Position numbers and translations under genes: made by a program. Positions 35,402 through 45,900 of a stretch of 64,000 bases of DNA are shown one piece after another (within the stretch, counting starts at the first letter, position 1; each line of letters starts with the position of its first letter). Source of the stretch: Paenibacillus lycopersici (GTDB taxonomy: Bacteria > Bacillota > Bacilli > Paenibacillales > Paenibacillaceae). A model generated the notes under the pieces. That model had not been told where the DNA came from. It was given only the letters and a program-made list of their open reading frames with translations, and made no database searches. The stretch spans positions 6,422,001 through 6,486,000 of the forward strand of contig NZ_CP048209.1 of the NCBI RefSeq assembly GCF_010119935.1, written 5' to 3'.

Positions 35402-35671
35402 TTACAAACCTTTCAAGATTTGCTCGGCTTGCTGGACAAGTCGTCTAGTAATGTTGCCGCCGATATAGCCGGCATCCCTTGTCGCGATCTGCGACCAGTT
35501 CACGTGCGCGCCGCCCGCGCTTGCGGTACCGCCAAGCTCCGATGCGAATTCCGTATCGGCTCCGCCCGCGGAACCGCCGGTCATCAGGCCAAGCTCAGCC
35601 GCGAGTTCATACTTCATTTGATTCAGCGCTTGGGCGCATTCAGGAACGACTTTACGATTGCTTCTCGACAT
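35402..35671 (-). CDS. Alpha/beta-type small acid-soluble spore protein
   Basis: An 89-residue SASP. The conserved core is present: ALNQMKYELAAELGL (with the GPR-protease-type site near the Glu) and RDAGYIGGNITRRLVQQAE. These proteins coat spore DNA and protect it from UV and heat. The middle part is extended by a Gly/Ala/Ser-rich segment (GGSAGGADTEFASELGGTAS), longer than in standard 65-70-residue SASPs. AGGAGGTG precedes the ATG. Expression in the forespore under SigG is expected from family knowledge; I could not identify the promoter with confidence. Confidence 0.9.
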   Translation of the reverse strand: MSRSNRKVVPECAQALNQMKYELAAELGLMTGGSAGGADTEFASELGGTASAGGAHVNWSQIATRDAGYIGGNITRRLVQQAEQILKGL

Positions 35672-35762
35672 TGCGTAAGCACCTCCTAATGGGATGCTTG
35701 TATTGTGCGCGGATAGCCGGCGTTCAAAGCGGATAAGTTGTTGTCAATGCGGGTAAAAATAG

Positions 35763-36266
35763 CTACTTGACGAGCAGCTCGTACTTGCCCCGCACCATTA
35801 CGGTCAATCCCGTTGTTTGACCCGGGGCAGGCGTGACGCCCCGGCCGCCGCGCGGGAATAAGATGAGGTGATTGCTCGGAACCGGTTTGCCGTTCGTAAT
35901 ATCCACCCCGTCCGTTAAATCGGATATCCCGTTGCTGTCCGCGCTATAGACAACGGCTTTGCCGGCGCGAACGATGAATTCCGCTCCATCCGCCGCGATC
36001 AGAAACTTCCCCACCGGCACCGTGACCACTTCGACTTTTTGGCCTCCTTGATCCGATTGCCCGCCGGCTTGCTTGGCGATTTCGGCTTTCACTAAGCCGG
36101 CCACCTGCTGGTCAATGTAGCTTTTCGTCACGACCGGATCGTTAATGGAGCCTGGCGTAACGGAAGGATTGTCTCCTTCCGCCATCGTGGGCAGCTTCAG
36201 TCCGACCCAAAGCGCGACGCCAACGACAACGACGGAGAGGGTCAATTTAAATCCATTCATCTTCAC
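35763..36266 (-). CDS. Membrane-anchored hypothetical protein
   Basis: A 167-residue protein I do not recognise by name. It has one N-terminal membrane segment (FKLTLSVVVVGVALWVGL), an extracytoplasmic linker with a helical DQQVAGLVKAEIAKQ stretch, and a compact beta-rich C-terminal domain (GKFLIAADGAEFIVRAGKAV, then SNHLILFPRGGRG). The start is GTG (36264-36266) with AGGAGG 8 bases upstream. It is followed by the SASP gene and preceded by a terminator, so it has its own promoter. Similar small anchored proteins occur in spore-formers, but no function can be inferred. Confidence 0.75.
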   Translation of the reverse strand: MKMNGFKLTLSVVVVGVALWVGLKLPTMAEGDNPSVTPGSINDPVVTKSYIDQQVAGLVKAEIAKQAGGQSDQGGQKVEVVTVPVGKFLIAADGAEFIVRAGKAVVYSADSNGISDLTDGVDITNGKPVPSNHLILFPRGGRGVTPAPGQTTGLTVMVRGKYELLVK

Positions 36267-36343
36267 GGGTTAATCCTCCTTGCCTTTGTTCATCCTGCAT
36301 GCACCATACTAAACTTATATCGGCAGGCGTCTCTCATTTCATG

Positions 36344-36371
36344 AAAAAAGCCGGCTGTATGCTAGCCGGCT
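36344..36371 (-). terminator. Terminator of the 978-residue secreted protein gene
   Basis: On the minus strand AGCCGGCT, a 7-base loop, AGCCGGCT and six T. The stem is perfect. Confidence 0.92.
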
Positions 36372-36396
36372 CTTCCAGGTTCGTTGCGTGTAGATG

Positions 36397-39333
36397 CTAA
36401 GGAGTTGTCGTAAACCAGTTCATTTCTTTGCTTGCCAGCAGGAGCTTGCTATCTTGGAACACATCGTACACATTGACTTTATAGGTGTCGTAGTGCAAAA
36501 TTTTGGATTGAATTTCCGAATCGTTGTCGAACACGATCGTGAGCGGGCTGTCTTTGGTTTCCGTAAGCACTTGATCATTCGCTGCGCCTGACAGAAGCGA
36601 GAATTGCTTGGAATACGTCACATGATTGTTATCTTGGTTCACGAACTCGATTAATAGTTTATGGTCGCCGGTGATAACCTCATAGTCGTTATTTTTAGCG
36701 AGATTGTAATCCAACGTCATTTTCAAACCGTTGACATCGAACTGGCCGGCAACGTTCAGGAACGCATTAATGTAGTGCAGACCCAGCGTATACCCGGCAA
36801 ATTGGATGTTTCCGAGATCGGAGCTTGTCACTGGCGTAAAGTCGCTCAGCGGATAAGATACCATATTAACGAGTACCGGGTTACCGGTTGCCGGCGTGTC
36901 ATTTCCGTCTGTGCCGGATCCGTTTCCATTTGTACCTGTTGTTCCAGTTCCGCCGTTAGTGCTAGTCGCGATCGATTGTCCCAAAATCAGCTTATACGAC
37001 GACACGTCGAAGCTCTTCGGAATCGAGGCGAATGCACTTAACAGCGCCTTTCCGCTTGGCGATAGCTTGTCTTTGGCCGTTGCAAATTGAACCGGAACAA
37101 CGATGCCTTTCTTGTCGACGATATAACCGCCCAGTGCGGCTATCGAAGCCGAACGCATTTCATTATTCACCGCTTCGAATTCCGCATAGAAGTTATTTTT
37201 CGTCGTTCCGTTGAAGACTGCCGTGCGGAGTACGTTAACCGTCGAGCGCTTGCCGATGCTCTTGACCGAATACGGGTTCTCCAGCTTCTGCGTCGGGATA
37301 TCGCTTAATTGTTGGGCACTGAATTGATAGAGTTGCTTACCCGCTTTACCTTGAACCGGTTCAGTGCTTACGAAGGTAATCTTATCGATAGCCGTGGTAT
37401 ACGGAATTTCCGAATATACGACAAAATCCGCAGATGCGCCAGGCGCGAGCGTGACCGAATCATCCATTGCCGCCGCTGTCTGCTCCGTGCCGATCTTCAC
37501 CCCGTCCACCATGAAATATCCCCCGAGTGTCGGAATTTGTTCGGTTGCCGTGCTTCTGTTCGTTACCGAGAACGTAGCGACAAGTACGTCGTTATCGCTT
37601 GAAGGCGCGCGTTGAACGGTGTTCAGTTTGACGGTGAAGTCATTATAGATGAAGGCACCGCCAAGCGAGCCCTGTTGGGTCGTGGATTGCAGCGCATACG
37701 TTCCGATAATGCTTGCCTGCTCCTTGTCCGTTGCATGCGATTTCACGACGAGCTGCGCATTCGTTAAATTCACATTCGTAGGGACTTCACCGTTAAGTGC
37801 AACGGTTGTCTCAATATTAGGAACCAGCATCGCATTATCTTGTTTCTCATAAGACATCGGATAGCTGGTGCCAGAAGCCGTTACGATAAAGTAGTCCAGC
37901 GCCGGGTAGGCGATCGAGGTCTTGTCGATATTCGTCAGCCTAAAGTCCATCGAGACGTTTTTACTGCTCGTTCCCTGAGAAATGAACACTTTGCCCGCTA
38001 CCGTATTAACCGGCGTACCCGACACGTAGACCTTCTGAGGCTTGCCTACCGCCGCAGCATCCGACGCATTCTGCAGTACATATTTCCCTACGATGTACGC
38101 GCTTTCCTTTTCTGTCGCTTGCGATTTCGCGACAAGCGTAGCATTCGATAAATTGACGGTCTTCGGAATTTGCCCGGTCAACGTCACGTTCTTCTCGATG
38201 TCCGGCAGAAGCTTGGCGTTCTGATCTTGCGTGTAGGACATCGGATAGCTGGTTCCCGATGCGGTCAGGATGTAATATTCCAGATTTGGATCGGCGACGG
38301 CCGCCGTTCCCGTATTCGTCAGCTTAAATTGGACGGAAACGTCTTTACTGCTCGCACCCATAGATACGAATACATTCCCGGCCATCGTAGTAACGGGCGA
38401 ACCGTTCATGTAGACCATTTGCGACTTGCCAGCGGCCGTTGCTGCCAACGGCTTCATGGTCGGCATCGAGAACAAGCCAACCGGCAGTTGAATCTTGCTT
38501 CCCTCGTCGTTCTGGGCAACCAAGAGCGAAAGCGGTTTTCCGGCAACACTCAGCGGAATCGTGGCTCGCAAGGTGACGATTTTACGTTCATTCGGCTGAA
38601 TCGTGTTTTGATCCAGGCCCGATACGGTAACGTTGTACTGCGAGTAACTATCCGTTTGCACGAGGAAATTCAATTTGGACAAATCGCTCGCCTGGAAGCC
38701 GACATTCTCCACGAGGAAGTTAACGACCAAGTACGCATTCGTTGCATCCGTTGTTATGTAAGACTGTTTAACCGCGCTGCGGATCTTATTGTTGGCGTAA
38801 CGCATAACCGAAGCTTGGTAAGCGGCGACCTTATCCGTACCGTTGGCCGGATATTGGACGTTGCCAAGTACGCGTTCATAATTGGCCGTCGAGAAATCCC
38901 ACTTTACCACCTGGAAGGTAAGATCGGTCAATTTCGTTTGATTATCCACTACGGTGTAGTACGTCAGCGTTTGCGTTGATTTCGCCGGAACATCCTTCTT
39001 GTCCTTATCGGCATCAATAGCCGTCGTCTTGAAGGACTTGCCCGACTTCGTCTTCACGCGAAGCCAGTAATCGATTAAATCAAGCGAAGAGTTCCCGTTA
39101 TTCGTAATGTCTACGGTATAGACGAGTACCTTCCCTTGACTCTGCATCGTCAAATGAGCATCTCTAATACTCAAATAAGCGGATGCATTCAATTTGACAA
39201 TCTTGCTGGAAATCGAGTTCGTTGTCGTGCTTGCCGCTGCCGCAGCAGATGGAATTGACAGATCGACATTCTGAAACAACAGCGCCGAGCTTGCCAATGC
39301 CACTACACCGATCTTAGCCCACTTGTGTGCCAC
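36397..39333 (-). CDS. Secreted repeat protein of unknown function
   Basis: A 978-residue exported protein, not recognised. A signal peptide (IGVVALASSALLFQNVDLS) leads into beta-rich domains. Two long tandem repeats of about 120 residues are visible, each with PVTTMAGNVFVSMGASSKDV-type and TASGTSYPMSY blocks and ending in IVGKYVLQ / IIGTYALQ; more distant copies precede and follow. A Gly/Asn/Thr linker (TNGGTGTTGTNGNGSGTDGN) near residue 790 separates a C-terminal domain. No SLH, LPXTG or membrane anchor is visible, so it may be released or held by another surface protein. The start is GTG at 39331-39333: AGGAGG lies 7 bases upstream, whereas it would touch the ATG two codons earlier. Confidence 0.8.
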   Translation of the reverse strand: MAHKWAKIGVVALASSALLFQNVDLSIPSAAAAASTTTNSISSKIVKLNASAYLSIRDAHLTMQSQGKVLVYTVDITNNGNSSLDLIDYWLRVKTKSGKSFKTTAIDADKDKKDVPAKSTQTLTYYTVVDNQTKLTDLTFQVVKWDFSTANYERVLGNVQYPANGTDKVAAYQASVMRYANNKIRSAVKQSYITTDATNAYLVVNFLVENVGFQASDLSKLNFLVQTDSYSQYNVTVSGLDQNTIQPNERKIVTLRATIPLSVAGKPLSLLVAQNDEGSKIQLPVGLFSMPTMKPLAATAAGKSQMVYMNGSPVTTMAGNVFVSMGASSKDVSVQFKLTNTGTAAVADPNLEYYILTASGTSYPMSYTQDQNAKLLPDIEKNVTLTGQIPKTVNLSNATLVAKSQATEKESAYIVGKYVLQNASDAAAVGKPQKVYVSGTPVNTVAGKVFISQGTSSKNVSMDFRLTNIDKTSIAYPALDYFIVTASGTSYPMSYEKQDNAMLVPNIETTVALNGEVPTNVNLTNAQLVVKSHATDKEQASIIGTYALQSTTQQGSLGGAFIYNDFTVKLNTVQRAPSSDNDVLVATFSVTNRSTATEQIPTLGGYFMVDGVKIGTEQTAAAMDDSVTLAPGASADFVVYSEIPYTTAIDKITFVSTEPVQGKAGKQLYQFSAQQLSDIPTQKLENPYSVKSIGKRSTVNVLRTAVFNGTTKNNFYAEFEAVNNEMRSASIAALGGYIVDKKGIVVPVQFATAKDKLSPSGKALLSAFASIPKSFDVSSYKLILGQSIATSTNGGTGTTGTNGNGSGTDGNDTPATGNPVLVNMVSYPLSDFTPVTSSDLGNIQFAGYTLGLHYINAFLNVAGQFDVNGLKMTLDYNLAKNNDYEVITGDHKLLIEFVNQDNNHVTYSKQFSLLSGAANDQVLTETKDSPLTIVFDNDSEIQSKILHYDTYKVNVYDVFQDSKLLLASKEMNWFTTTP

Positions 39334-39467
39334 GTTCATCCCTCCTGAAATCTATACTCTATTAGACGAATGATCCATAGATTAAGTTTCGCATAAGTAT
39401 GGCTTTAATACAATATAAGTATAAATACTGCCCATGAAGTGCATATGAATTTAAAATGATATGTAAA

Positions 39468-39505
39468 ATAAAAAGCAGGCGAGGTTTACCCTCGCCTGCT
39501 TTTTG
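39468..39505 (-). terminator. Terminator of the S-layer-like gene
   Basis: A perfect 10-bp GC-rich stem (GCAGGCGAGG with CCTCGCCTGC) flanked by A and T runs on both sides, so it can work on either strand. It lies 9 bases after the stop. Confidence 0.92.
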
Positions 39506-39513
39506 GTGTGAGA

Positions 39514-42348
39514 TTAGTTAACCGAGATAATAGCAGTGTCTTGCGTTCCGTTGGAAGCAGTGTACGTCAGCGTAGCGCTGCCGTGTTTCAGACCAGAAAC
39601 CACAAGGCTGTTAGCAGGTGCTTTTGCAACTGCAGTATCGTCGGACAAGATTTGGAATGGAGCTGCGATTACTTTGCCATATTGGTCTTTAACAGTTACT
39701 GTAACAGTTACTGTTTTACCAGCATCAACAGTGTACTCATCAGCACCGAACTCAACCGATTTAACAACCGGTGCATCTTCGGAAACCGTAACTTCTTGTT
39801 CAGCTACTTTGCTACCGTTGAGGTAAGCCGCTACAGTTGCTTTACCAGCTTTTTGACCAACAACGTTAACCGAGTCAGCAGCGCTTACTTTCAGGATTGC
39901 TTCGTCGGAGCTCGTTACGAAGTCTGGTTTGGAAGAAACCAGAGCAACGGATGCACCGCTCGAAGTTTTACCAAGAAGCGATACTGCTTGTGCATGAACA
40001 GAGGCATCGGCTTGCTTCGCTTCACCGTAGACCGTACCAATCGAGTCGATTGCATACGATTTGATATCGCTCGAAGCAACGACGTTCACCGTAAAGGAAT
40101 ATTCAGTAATTGCTTTCGAACGGTTGTCTACTACAGTATTGTCTGCGTTGCCTGTCGAAGTAATCGTGATTTTTGCGGAACCGGTAGTCGTGCCTGCTTT
40201 AAGGCCCATAGTACCTTTACCGTCGATGTCGACATAATCGACAACGGATTTATTGTCGCTTACGACTTTGAACTCGCCCTTATCTACGTTTTTAACGCGG
40301 CCATAGTTATCAACCAAAAGGATGTTGTCTTGGTCGAACTCGTTCGAAGCGTTAACTTCGTATGTCGTCGCAACGTCTTTGATGCCATTTACAGCCGTGA
40401 AGTATGCAACGTCTTTAACGTCGATGCTAGGGCTGCTAGCTTGCAGTACACCGTCAACGTAAACATAGACAGTTGTCGTGCCAGTATCGCCGAACGTGAA
40501 TTCCAGTTCGCCTTTAGCATTCAAGTTCAGGTTGCCTTTAGCAACGCTGTACTCTTTGCCGAATGCGTTGAAAGTAACATTGCTCAGGCTAACGTCTTTA
40601 GCAGCGATAGCAGCGCCATACGAATCGACAGCCGTGAAAGGAAGAACGACTTTCTCACCTTTAACGATCAGCGAGCCGGAGTTGCCCAGTTGGAAAGTTT
40701 TAACTTTCGCATTATCGTTAACTACAACGCTAGTGGATGCACTTGCAGCTGTAGCGCCGTTAGTTACAGTAACATAAGCAGTACCTGCTTTTTGACCTAC
40801 TGCGTTTGTATCGAATGTTACAACGCCGTTGGAATCGACTTTCAGGTTGCTGATGATGTTACGATCGCTAATGTAGAACACCAGGCCGCCATAGCTTTGG
40901 CTGTTGCCAGTGTTTCCAGCTTCAAACACTGCAGTTGTTGCAGGGAGTTTCACAGCATGGCCTTCACCATCAACCATTGTCAAAGGAAGTACATATCCTG
41001 TTTTACCAACGGATACGCGTGCATCGCCTGTCAGTGGTTGAACTTGATCCAACTTGATCGAAGTTGCCGAGCTGCCGTTAGTTACTTTCAGCGTTTTGTT
41101 CGCGGAAAGACCAGCAGCTGGATAGATCGCTGTTACGATGATGCTGTCATTAACAGCCGCATCAGCTGCGTTGGAAAGATCAAGTGTGCCGCCATCTTTA
41201 AGCGCCTTGCCTTTAGTAATGTTATACGAAGTAACTTGTGCGGATGCAGTCATTTCTTCGCCGAATTGATTGTAAACTTTAACACCAAGATCTTGACCTG
41301 CTGCTGGTTGTACCGCAGTAGCCGTGATGTCAAGCTTCTTAGCCGCTTCAGCTTCAACCTTCAGGCTGATAGCATCGCTGCCTTTAACCGTCAAAGTGAA
41401 GTCGCCAGCTGGCAGATAAGCTGCCGCCAGATCTGCGGATTGACCGTCAGCTGCGAACGTTGCCGTTACAGGGAATGTAGTAAGACCGGATTTAAGTTCA
41501 TAAGTCAGAGCCGCTTGGTCAGCAGCGGATACTGCTTGGTTGAACTTAACTGTGATTTTTTTAGCGCCAGATTGCGCTGCGCTAGTAGCTTGAACAGCAG
41601 TCAGCGTAACCGATACTTCGTACGATTTGCCGTTGTACTCAACAGTTACTTTCGTAGCTGTGTTAGCAACCAGTGCAGTTGTCAGTTCTTTCTTAACAAC
41701 GCCGCCGTCGGAGAATGTTACTTCGATGTGCGTAGCGTCAACCACTTTAGTGGAAGCTACGGATACCAATTCATTGGCAGCCAGATCGTAAGTAACGCTT
41801 ACCAGCAAATCGCGAGTTGCGTTTGTTTGGTAGGAAGGAAGCTCAGGAAGAAGGCCGGCTTTGATTGCTGCTGCAACGTAGCCTTTTGCCCAACCGGAAA
41901 CCGCGCCGGAAACTTCGCCGTCTGCAACTGGCTCAACGCCTGCAACCAGGTCAGCTACTTTTGCGATTTGCTCGATTGTTACTTGACCGGATGGGCCGAA
42001 TTTGTTGGCGCCAAGACCGTTCATGAGTTGAGCTTCAGTTACAGCGCCAACGAAACCTACTGCCCAGTGAGTAGCAGGAACGTCTTTGTAAACGGATGCT
42101 GCAGCTGCGTTCTCTTCCAATTGGGAGAGCTTCGTAAGTACTTTCGCGAACTCTGCGCGAGTCATTTCTTTGTCAAGGCCAGCAGTACCGTCTGGGTAGC
42201 CGCTGAAGATACCAAGCGCTTTCAGAGCGTCAAACTTTTGTTGCGATGTAAGGTCAGTTGCAGTAGGTGCAGCTGTGTCAGCAAATGCTACGGACGCTGT
42301 AGTCAGCGTCATTGCTGCTGCTACTACGAGGGATAAACTTTTTTTCAT
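39514..42348 (-). CDS. S-layer-like protein with N-terminal SLH domains
   Basis: A 944-residue exported protein. The signal peptide (KKSLSLVVAAAMTLTTASVAFA) is followed directly by three SLH domains: about 31-75 (LKALGIFSGYPDGTAGLDKE), 87-137 and 150-190. The rest is Ala/Val/Thr/Ser-rich with Ig-like and Big-type domains. N-terminal SLH domains, an acidic, Cys-free composition and a codon choice richer in T/A-ending triplets (gct, gtt, aca) than its neighbours fit a highly expressed S-layer subunit. The chosen ATG (42346-42348) has GAGGAG about 10 bases upstream. A leader of about 217 bases precedes it. Confidence 0.85.
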   Translation of the reverse strand: MKKSLSLVVAAAMTLTTASVAFADTAAPTATDLTSQQKFDALKALGIFSGYPDGTAGLDKEMTRAEFAKVLTKLSQLEENAAAASVYKDVPATHWAVGFVGAVTEAQLMNGLGANKFGPSGQVTIEQIAKVADLVAGVEPVADGEVSGAVSGWAKGYVAAAIKAGLLPELPSYQTNATRDLLVSVTYDLAANELVSVASTKVVDATHIEVTFSDGGVVKKELTTALVANTATKVTVEYNGKSYEVSVTLTAVQATSAAQSGAKKITVKFNQAVSAADQAALTYELKSGLTTFPVTATFAADGQSADLAAAYLPAGDFTLTVKGSDAISLKVEAEAAKKLDITATAVQPAAGQDLGVKVYNQFGEEMTASAQVTSYNITKGKALKDGGTLDLSNAADAAVNDSIIVTAIYPAAGLSANKTLKVTNGSSATSIKLDQVQPLTGDARVSVGKTGYVLPLTMVDGEGHAVKLPATTAVFEAGNTGNSQSYGGLVFYISDRNIISNLKVDSNGVVTFDTNAVGQKAGTAYVTVTNGATAASASTSVVVNDNAKVKTFQLGNSGSLIVKGEKVVLPFTAVDSYGAAIAAKDVSLSNVTFNAFGKEYSVAKGNLNLNAKGELEFTFGDTGTTTVYVYVDGVLQASSPSIDVKDVAYFTAVNGIKDVATTYEVNASNEFDQDNILLVDNYGRVKNVDKGEFKVVSDNKSVVDYVDIDGKGTMGLKAGTTTGSAKITITSTGNADNTVVDNRSKAITEYSFTVNVVASSDIKSYAIDSIGTVYGEAKQADASVHAQAVSLLGKTSSGASVALVSSKPDFVTSSDEAILKVSAADSVNVVGQKAGKATVAAYLNGSKVAEQEVTVSEDAPVVKSVEFGADEYTVDAGKTVTVTVTVKDQYGKVIAAPFQILSDDTAVAKAPANSLVVSGLKHGSATLTYTASNGTQDTAIISVN

Positions 42349-42571
42349 AACCTTTTTTTCTCCTCCTCTAAATTGCTTCGGTTCTTGAGAGTTTTGTTTA
42401 GAATATGGTTTGCTCGTATTTCTCATTGGCCGATTCACCCCCTTTCACGAGTTGAGCATGATTCGTATAAATAATGTCTGCAAGAAGTGGCTCCTTGTAG
42501 GAACTTGTCGCAGAATCTTGTAAACAATTGTAGACAAGAAAAAAATGGTAGAGTCCGAACGCCACTATAAC

Positions 42572-42600
42572 ATTATACAATGGGCACCTACCAGCGTAAA
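42572..42600 (-). promoter_or_regulatory. Proximal SigA promoter candidate of the S-layer-like gene
   Basis: Minus strand: TTTACG (42595-42600), 17 bases, TATAAT (42572-42577). The -10 box is perfect and the -35 box matches four of six. Confidence 0.6.
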
Positions 42601-42799
42601 GAGCAATTTGATAAATCATACCATGCTCTATTACAGGCTAGTTAAGCTTTCTCGTCGTTACCTTCATGTAATTAAACGCATCGGTTTCGAAAAAGTTGCG
42701 GTGTCGATTAAAAAACTTTTTAAAGCGTATCTCGACACGTTTTCCACGAAATTGTCGATGAGTCTTATGTACTAGGACGACTTCTCTTCCACGGTTCTT

Positions 42800-42829
42800 A
42801 TTATATGACGTATGTCCTATTTTCGTCGA
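42800..42829 (-). promoter_or_regulatory. Distal SigA promoter candidate of the S-layer-like gene
   Basis: Minus strand: TCGACG (42824-42829), 18 bases, TATAAT (42800-42805). The -10 box is perfect, the -35 box matches four of six. Confidence 0.4.
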
Positions 42830-42884
42830 TAGATAACATTTCCCATGTAAAGAGAACTCTAGCATTCGTTAGAAATCGATGCAG

Positions 42885-42920
42885 GAAAAAGAAAACTGCC
42901 CGGGGTTCTCCCAGGCAGTC
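42885..42920 (-). terminator. Terminator of the 1401-residue SLH protein gene
   Basis: On the minus strand ACTGCC-GGG pairs with CCC-GGCAGT with one bulge or mismatch, around AGAA, then TTTCTTTTT. It begins 15 bases after the stop. Confidence 0.85.
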
Positions 42921-42934
42921 CTGTGTCATCCAAA

Positions 42935-45900
42935 TTAGTTCAGTTTAGGCAGGCGTTTCAGATCGGCCAGCATCTTGCCGATAATGATTGCCGCATCGGA
43001 ACGCAGCAAACGGGAATTCGGTTCGTACGTGTAGCCTTTCTTCGGATCCTTCGCGTCTACAGGCGAGCCTTGAATATACCCTTTCTTGGCAATCGCGAGT
43101 ACAGAGGCTCTGGCGTAGTAGTCAATATCCGCATAATCTTTGAATGTCTTCTGCAGCTGAGCATTAATCTTATCCGGATCCGTCTCGAGCTTCAAGTTGA
43201 GCGCGCGGGCAATGAATACGGCTGCATCTCCACGCGAGAGATCTTTCGTCGGCTCGAATGTACGCGGCTGCGTGCCTCTGATGATACCTTCTCTTGCAGC
43301 CGTCTCGATGTAGCTATAATCCCACAGCGCGTCCGGATTGACGATCGCCGGCACATCATCGAAGTGCGGCTTACTTAGTTCATAGTTAAGCGGAATATCC
43401 AGCGCTTTAACGATCATTCTCGTGAATTCGCCGCGCGACGTGTACATGTCTCCACCGAAGTCGTCAAAGTTAGCTGCATTCATAAGTCCCTTGGAATATG
43501 CTGCTTCCATATAATTACGCGCATATGGGTGTCCCGTTACATCGGAGAACGAGTATGTCATCTTCCCGACAACATAATAACCGAATTGGTCAAACGGAAC
43601 GGTAATCGTGTTTTTCTTCGTATCGACGACGCCGCCCATGTTAACCCAGAACTTATTGTCTACATCGTAACGAAATACCGTCACAATCGTGCCTGTCGCG
43701 TTACGGATGCTCGGATCGAACGACAGCGTCAGCGTGCCGCGTTTGGATACAACAAGCTCACGCTCGGGCGGACGTTGATCGTAGGTCGGAATTTCCGACG
43801 CGCCCGGACCAAAGTCATTCCCCGGATATTGGTATGGATCCACACCCATTGTGACCGGGTCGTAGTTAGGCGTACTAAGATCGTCAGCCAGACCGCCATC
43901 GATCCAATACACTGGGCTGGACTTCGAAAACCGTGTCGGGAACGACACTTTAAATCGCGTGCCGAAGTTCTGCATGATCAAGTCGAAGTTCTTCGGCGGG
44001 CTGTCGTATTCACGACGGTCTACAACACCGTCCTCAGGATTGGCAATCGCGAAGAGCAGCTTGTTACCGGTAAACACCTGCCCCTTCAAGTTATTCGGAT
44101 CATTGAAGTCGCGGCGAACCAGAGTCGTCCCCTTCGGGAAGCTCAGCGTTAATGCCCCTTCAAACACTTTATTGGAGTTCTTCATAACGTCCAAGTATTG
44201 TTCGCCTGGAATATTGGTCGGCGCATACTTTATCTCGAAGGAATCGCTTACCTTGTCCGATGCATTCTCAATCGTAAAGCTGATTTTGTTGACGCCTGGT
44301 TTTAGCCCCGAAAGGGTCGCTTTAAACGCATTCGGATACTCGACTCCATTATCGGGATTGTTATCGGCGTCATACTTGAACCTCTCTGCCGCTTGCTTGT
44401 TAATCGTCACTTTGTCCGCGCCTTTGGCATCGATGATGACATCGATAAAGTTCTTGTTCACAATACCCTCGGCCGGCAAATACGGACGAAGTACTTTGTA
44501 TGGCAGTACTGTCGGATCGACTTCCAGGCGATAGGTCGCCTTAGGGCCGGTCGCGCCGCTGTTGTACACATTAAACAAGTATACGCTGGAACTTCCGTCT
44601 GCGTTCAATTCTTGATTCTTCAGCAGGAATTGGAACGATTGCGTATTAAGATCGTAACGAACATCCAGATTGCCGCTAATGCTAACATTATCCGGATTGT
44701 AAGCACCAACCACCTTATCCCCTTGCACTAGCTGGAATGGCTGAGAAAGATCCCAAGTGATTGGCTCTGCAAGCGATGCGCCTGTTATTACTAACATGTA
44801 ATCTGAAGCATGCGTTCCAAGCGTCGTCAATTTACTTTCGATCGTCGCTATGACCTGATTTCTTGCTGCAGCGACTGCCGCGGCAGTACTCGGGTCCGTC
44901 GAACTCAGATCGATATTCGACGGTACAGTACCTAAGTCAATGAAGTCGAACGTTCCGTACACATTCATGAACGGTTCCTTCGTAGTATATAATCCGCCGT
45001 TCTTCGTAAAATTCGGATCGTTCAAAATCGGTTTCGGGGAGGTAACCATTGCATCGAACGTAAACGGATAGACCCCTTCCGTTACAAAATCCGGGGCCGG
45101 AATGACCGGTAGATTCGTCGGCACTTTATTAATTTTAACTATTTTCTCATATGAATTGTTGGCGCTCTGGAACACGAAGCGAATGATGTTCTCGCCGTTA
45201 AACATTGCATCGTAGATGTCGTCGATGATAGTCCGACCTACAACAGGACTTGTAGAAGGGACTGTAGTATCCAGAATAAAATGAGCCTTATTTCCATCGC
45301 CGTATTCCGTCAGTGGAAACGGCACGTTATTTACATAGAAGTAAACGGTTCTCGCAGCTGTTCCCGAATCATACAAAATATCAGCCGTGTTATTGATATT
45401 TTGCAGTTCGCCTTCGAAATTGCCCAGCTTCGTAGTAACAATATCCCCGGCATTCGTTGAAGAAGTGGAGTCATCGTACACCGTCATGCCGTCCGTGATT
45501 GTCCTATAATTGACGTAGGGTCCGTAGATCATCGTAAACTTGGCGGACCCGGTGTTGGATCCCACGGTTACCTTAATTGTCTGGGTGCCCTCAAATGGTA
45601 ATCTATCGAATTGCAGCACTACTCGCCTGAAAGGCGTAAGTATTCCATTTATATTTTTAGAATAGTTCGGATCATCGCCGGCAATTACGTAATCTGTACC
45701 TTCGTTGAGAGGTTTAGTGTTAATTTCAACGCCAATGGATGCTGTAGCCCCATTATAAGGATTTCCGATTAACAGCTCAATGCCAACCGGGAGACCATAG
45801 ATACTCAAGCCATCTAACGGTTTCCCTTCAAGGTTTGCATAATTATTCGGCTGGAAACCTTGCAAATAATTGATCTGGCTGACGAAAGGCTGCGTCGTAT

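Larger units (their letters stand above)
42349..42934 (-). promoter_or_regulatory. Long AT-rich leader region of the S-layer-like gene
   Basis: 586 bp with no supported gene, much richer in A+T than the surroundings. It contains two SigA-type promoter candidates (listed separately), a palindrome of TTAAAAA with TTTTTAA near 42715, and the terminator of the upstream SLH gene. Tandem promoters and long leaders are typical of S-layer genes. Confidence 0.7.

Noticed and set aside
35672..35762. A SigG promoter in front of the SASP gene
   Set aside because: TGAACG and CAATACA resemble the boxes, but the spacing (15) and matches are too poor to claim it.
39508..42336. A 942-codon open frame on the plus strand opposite the S-layer-like gene
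   Set aside because: The translation is Cys/Arg/Phe-rich and low-quality, lacks a ribosome site and mirrors the frame of a well-supported SLH protein, so it is a shadow of that gene's codon bias.
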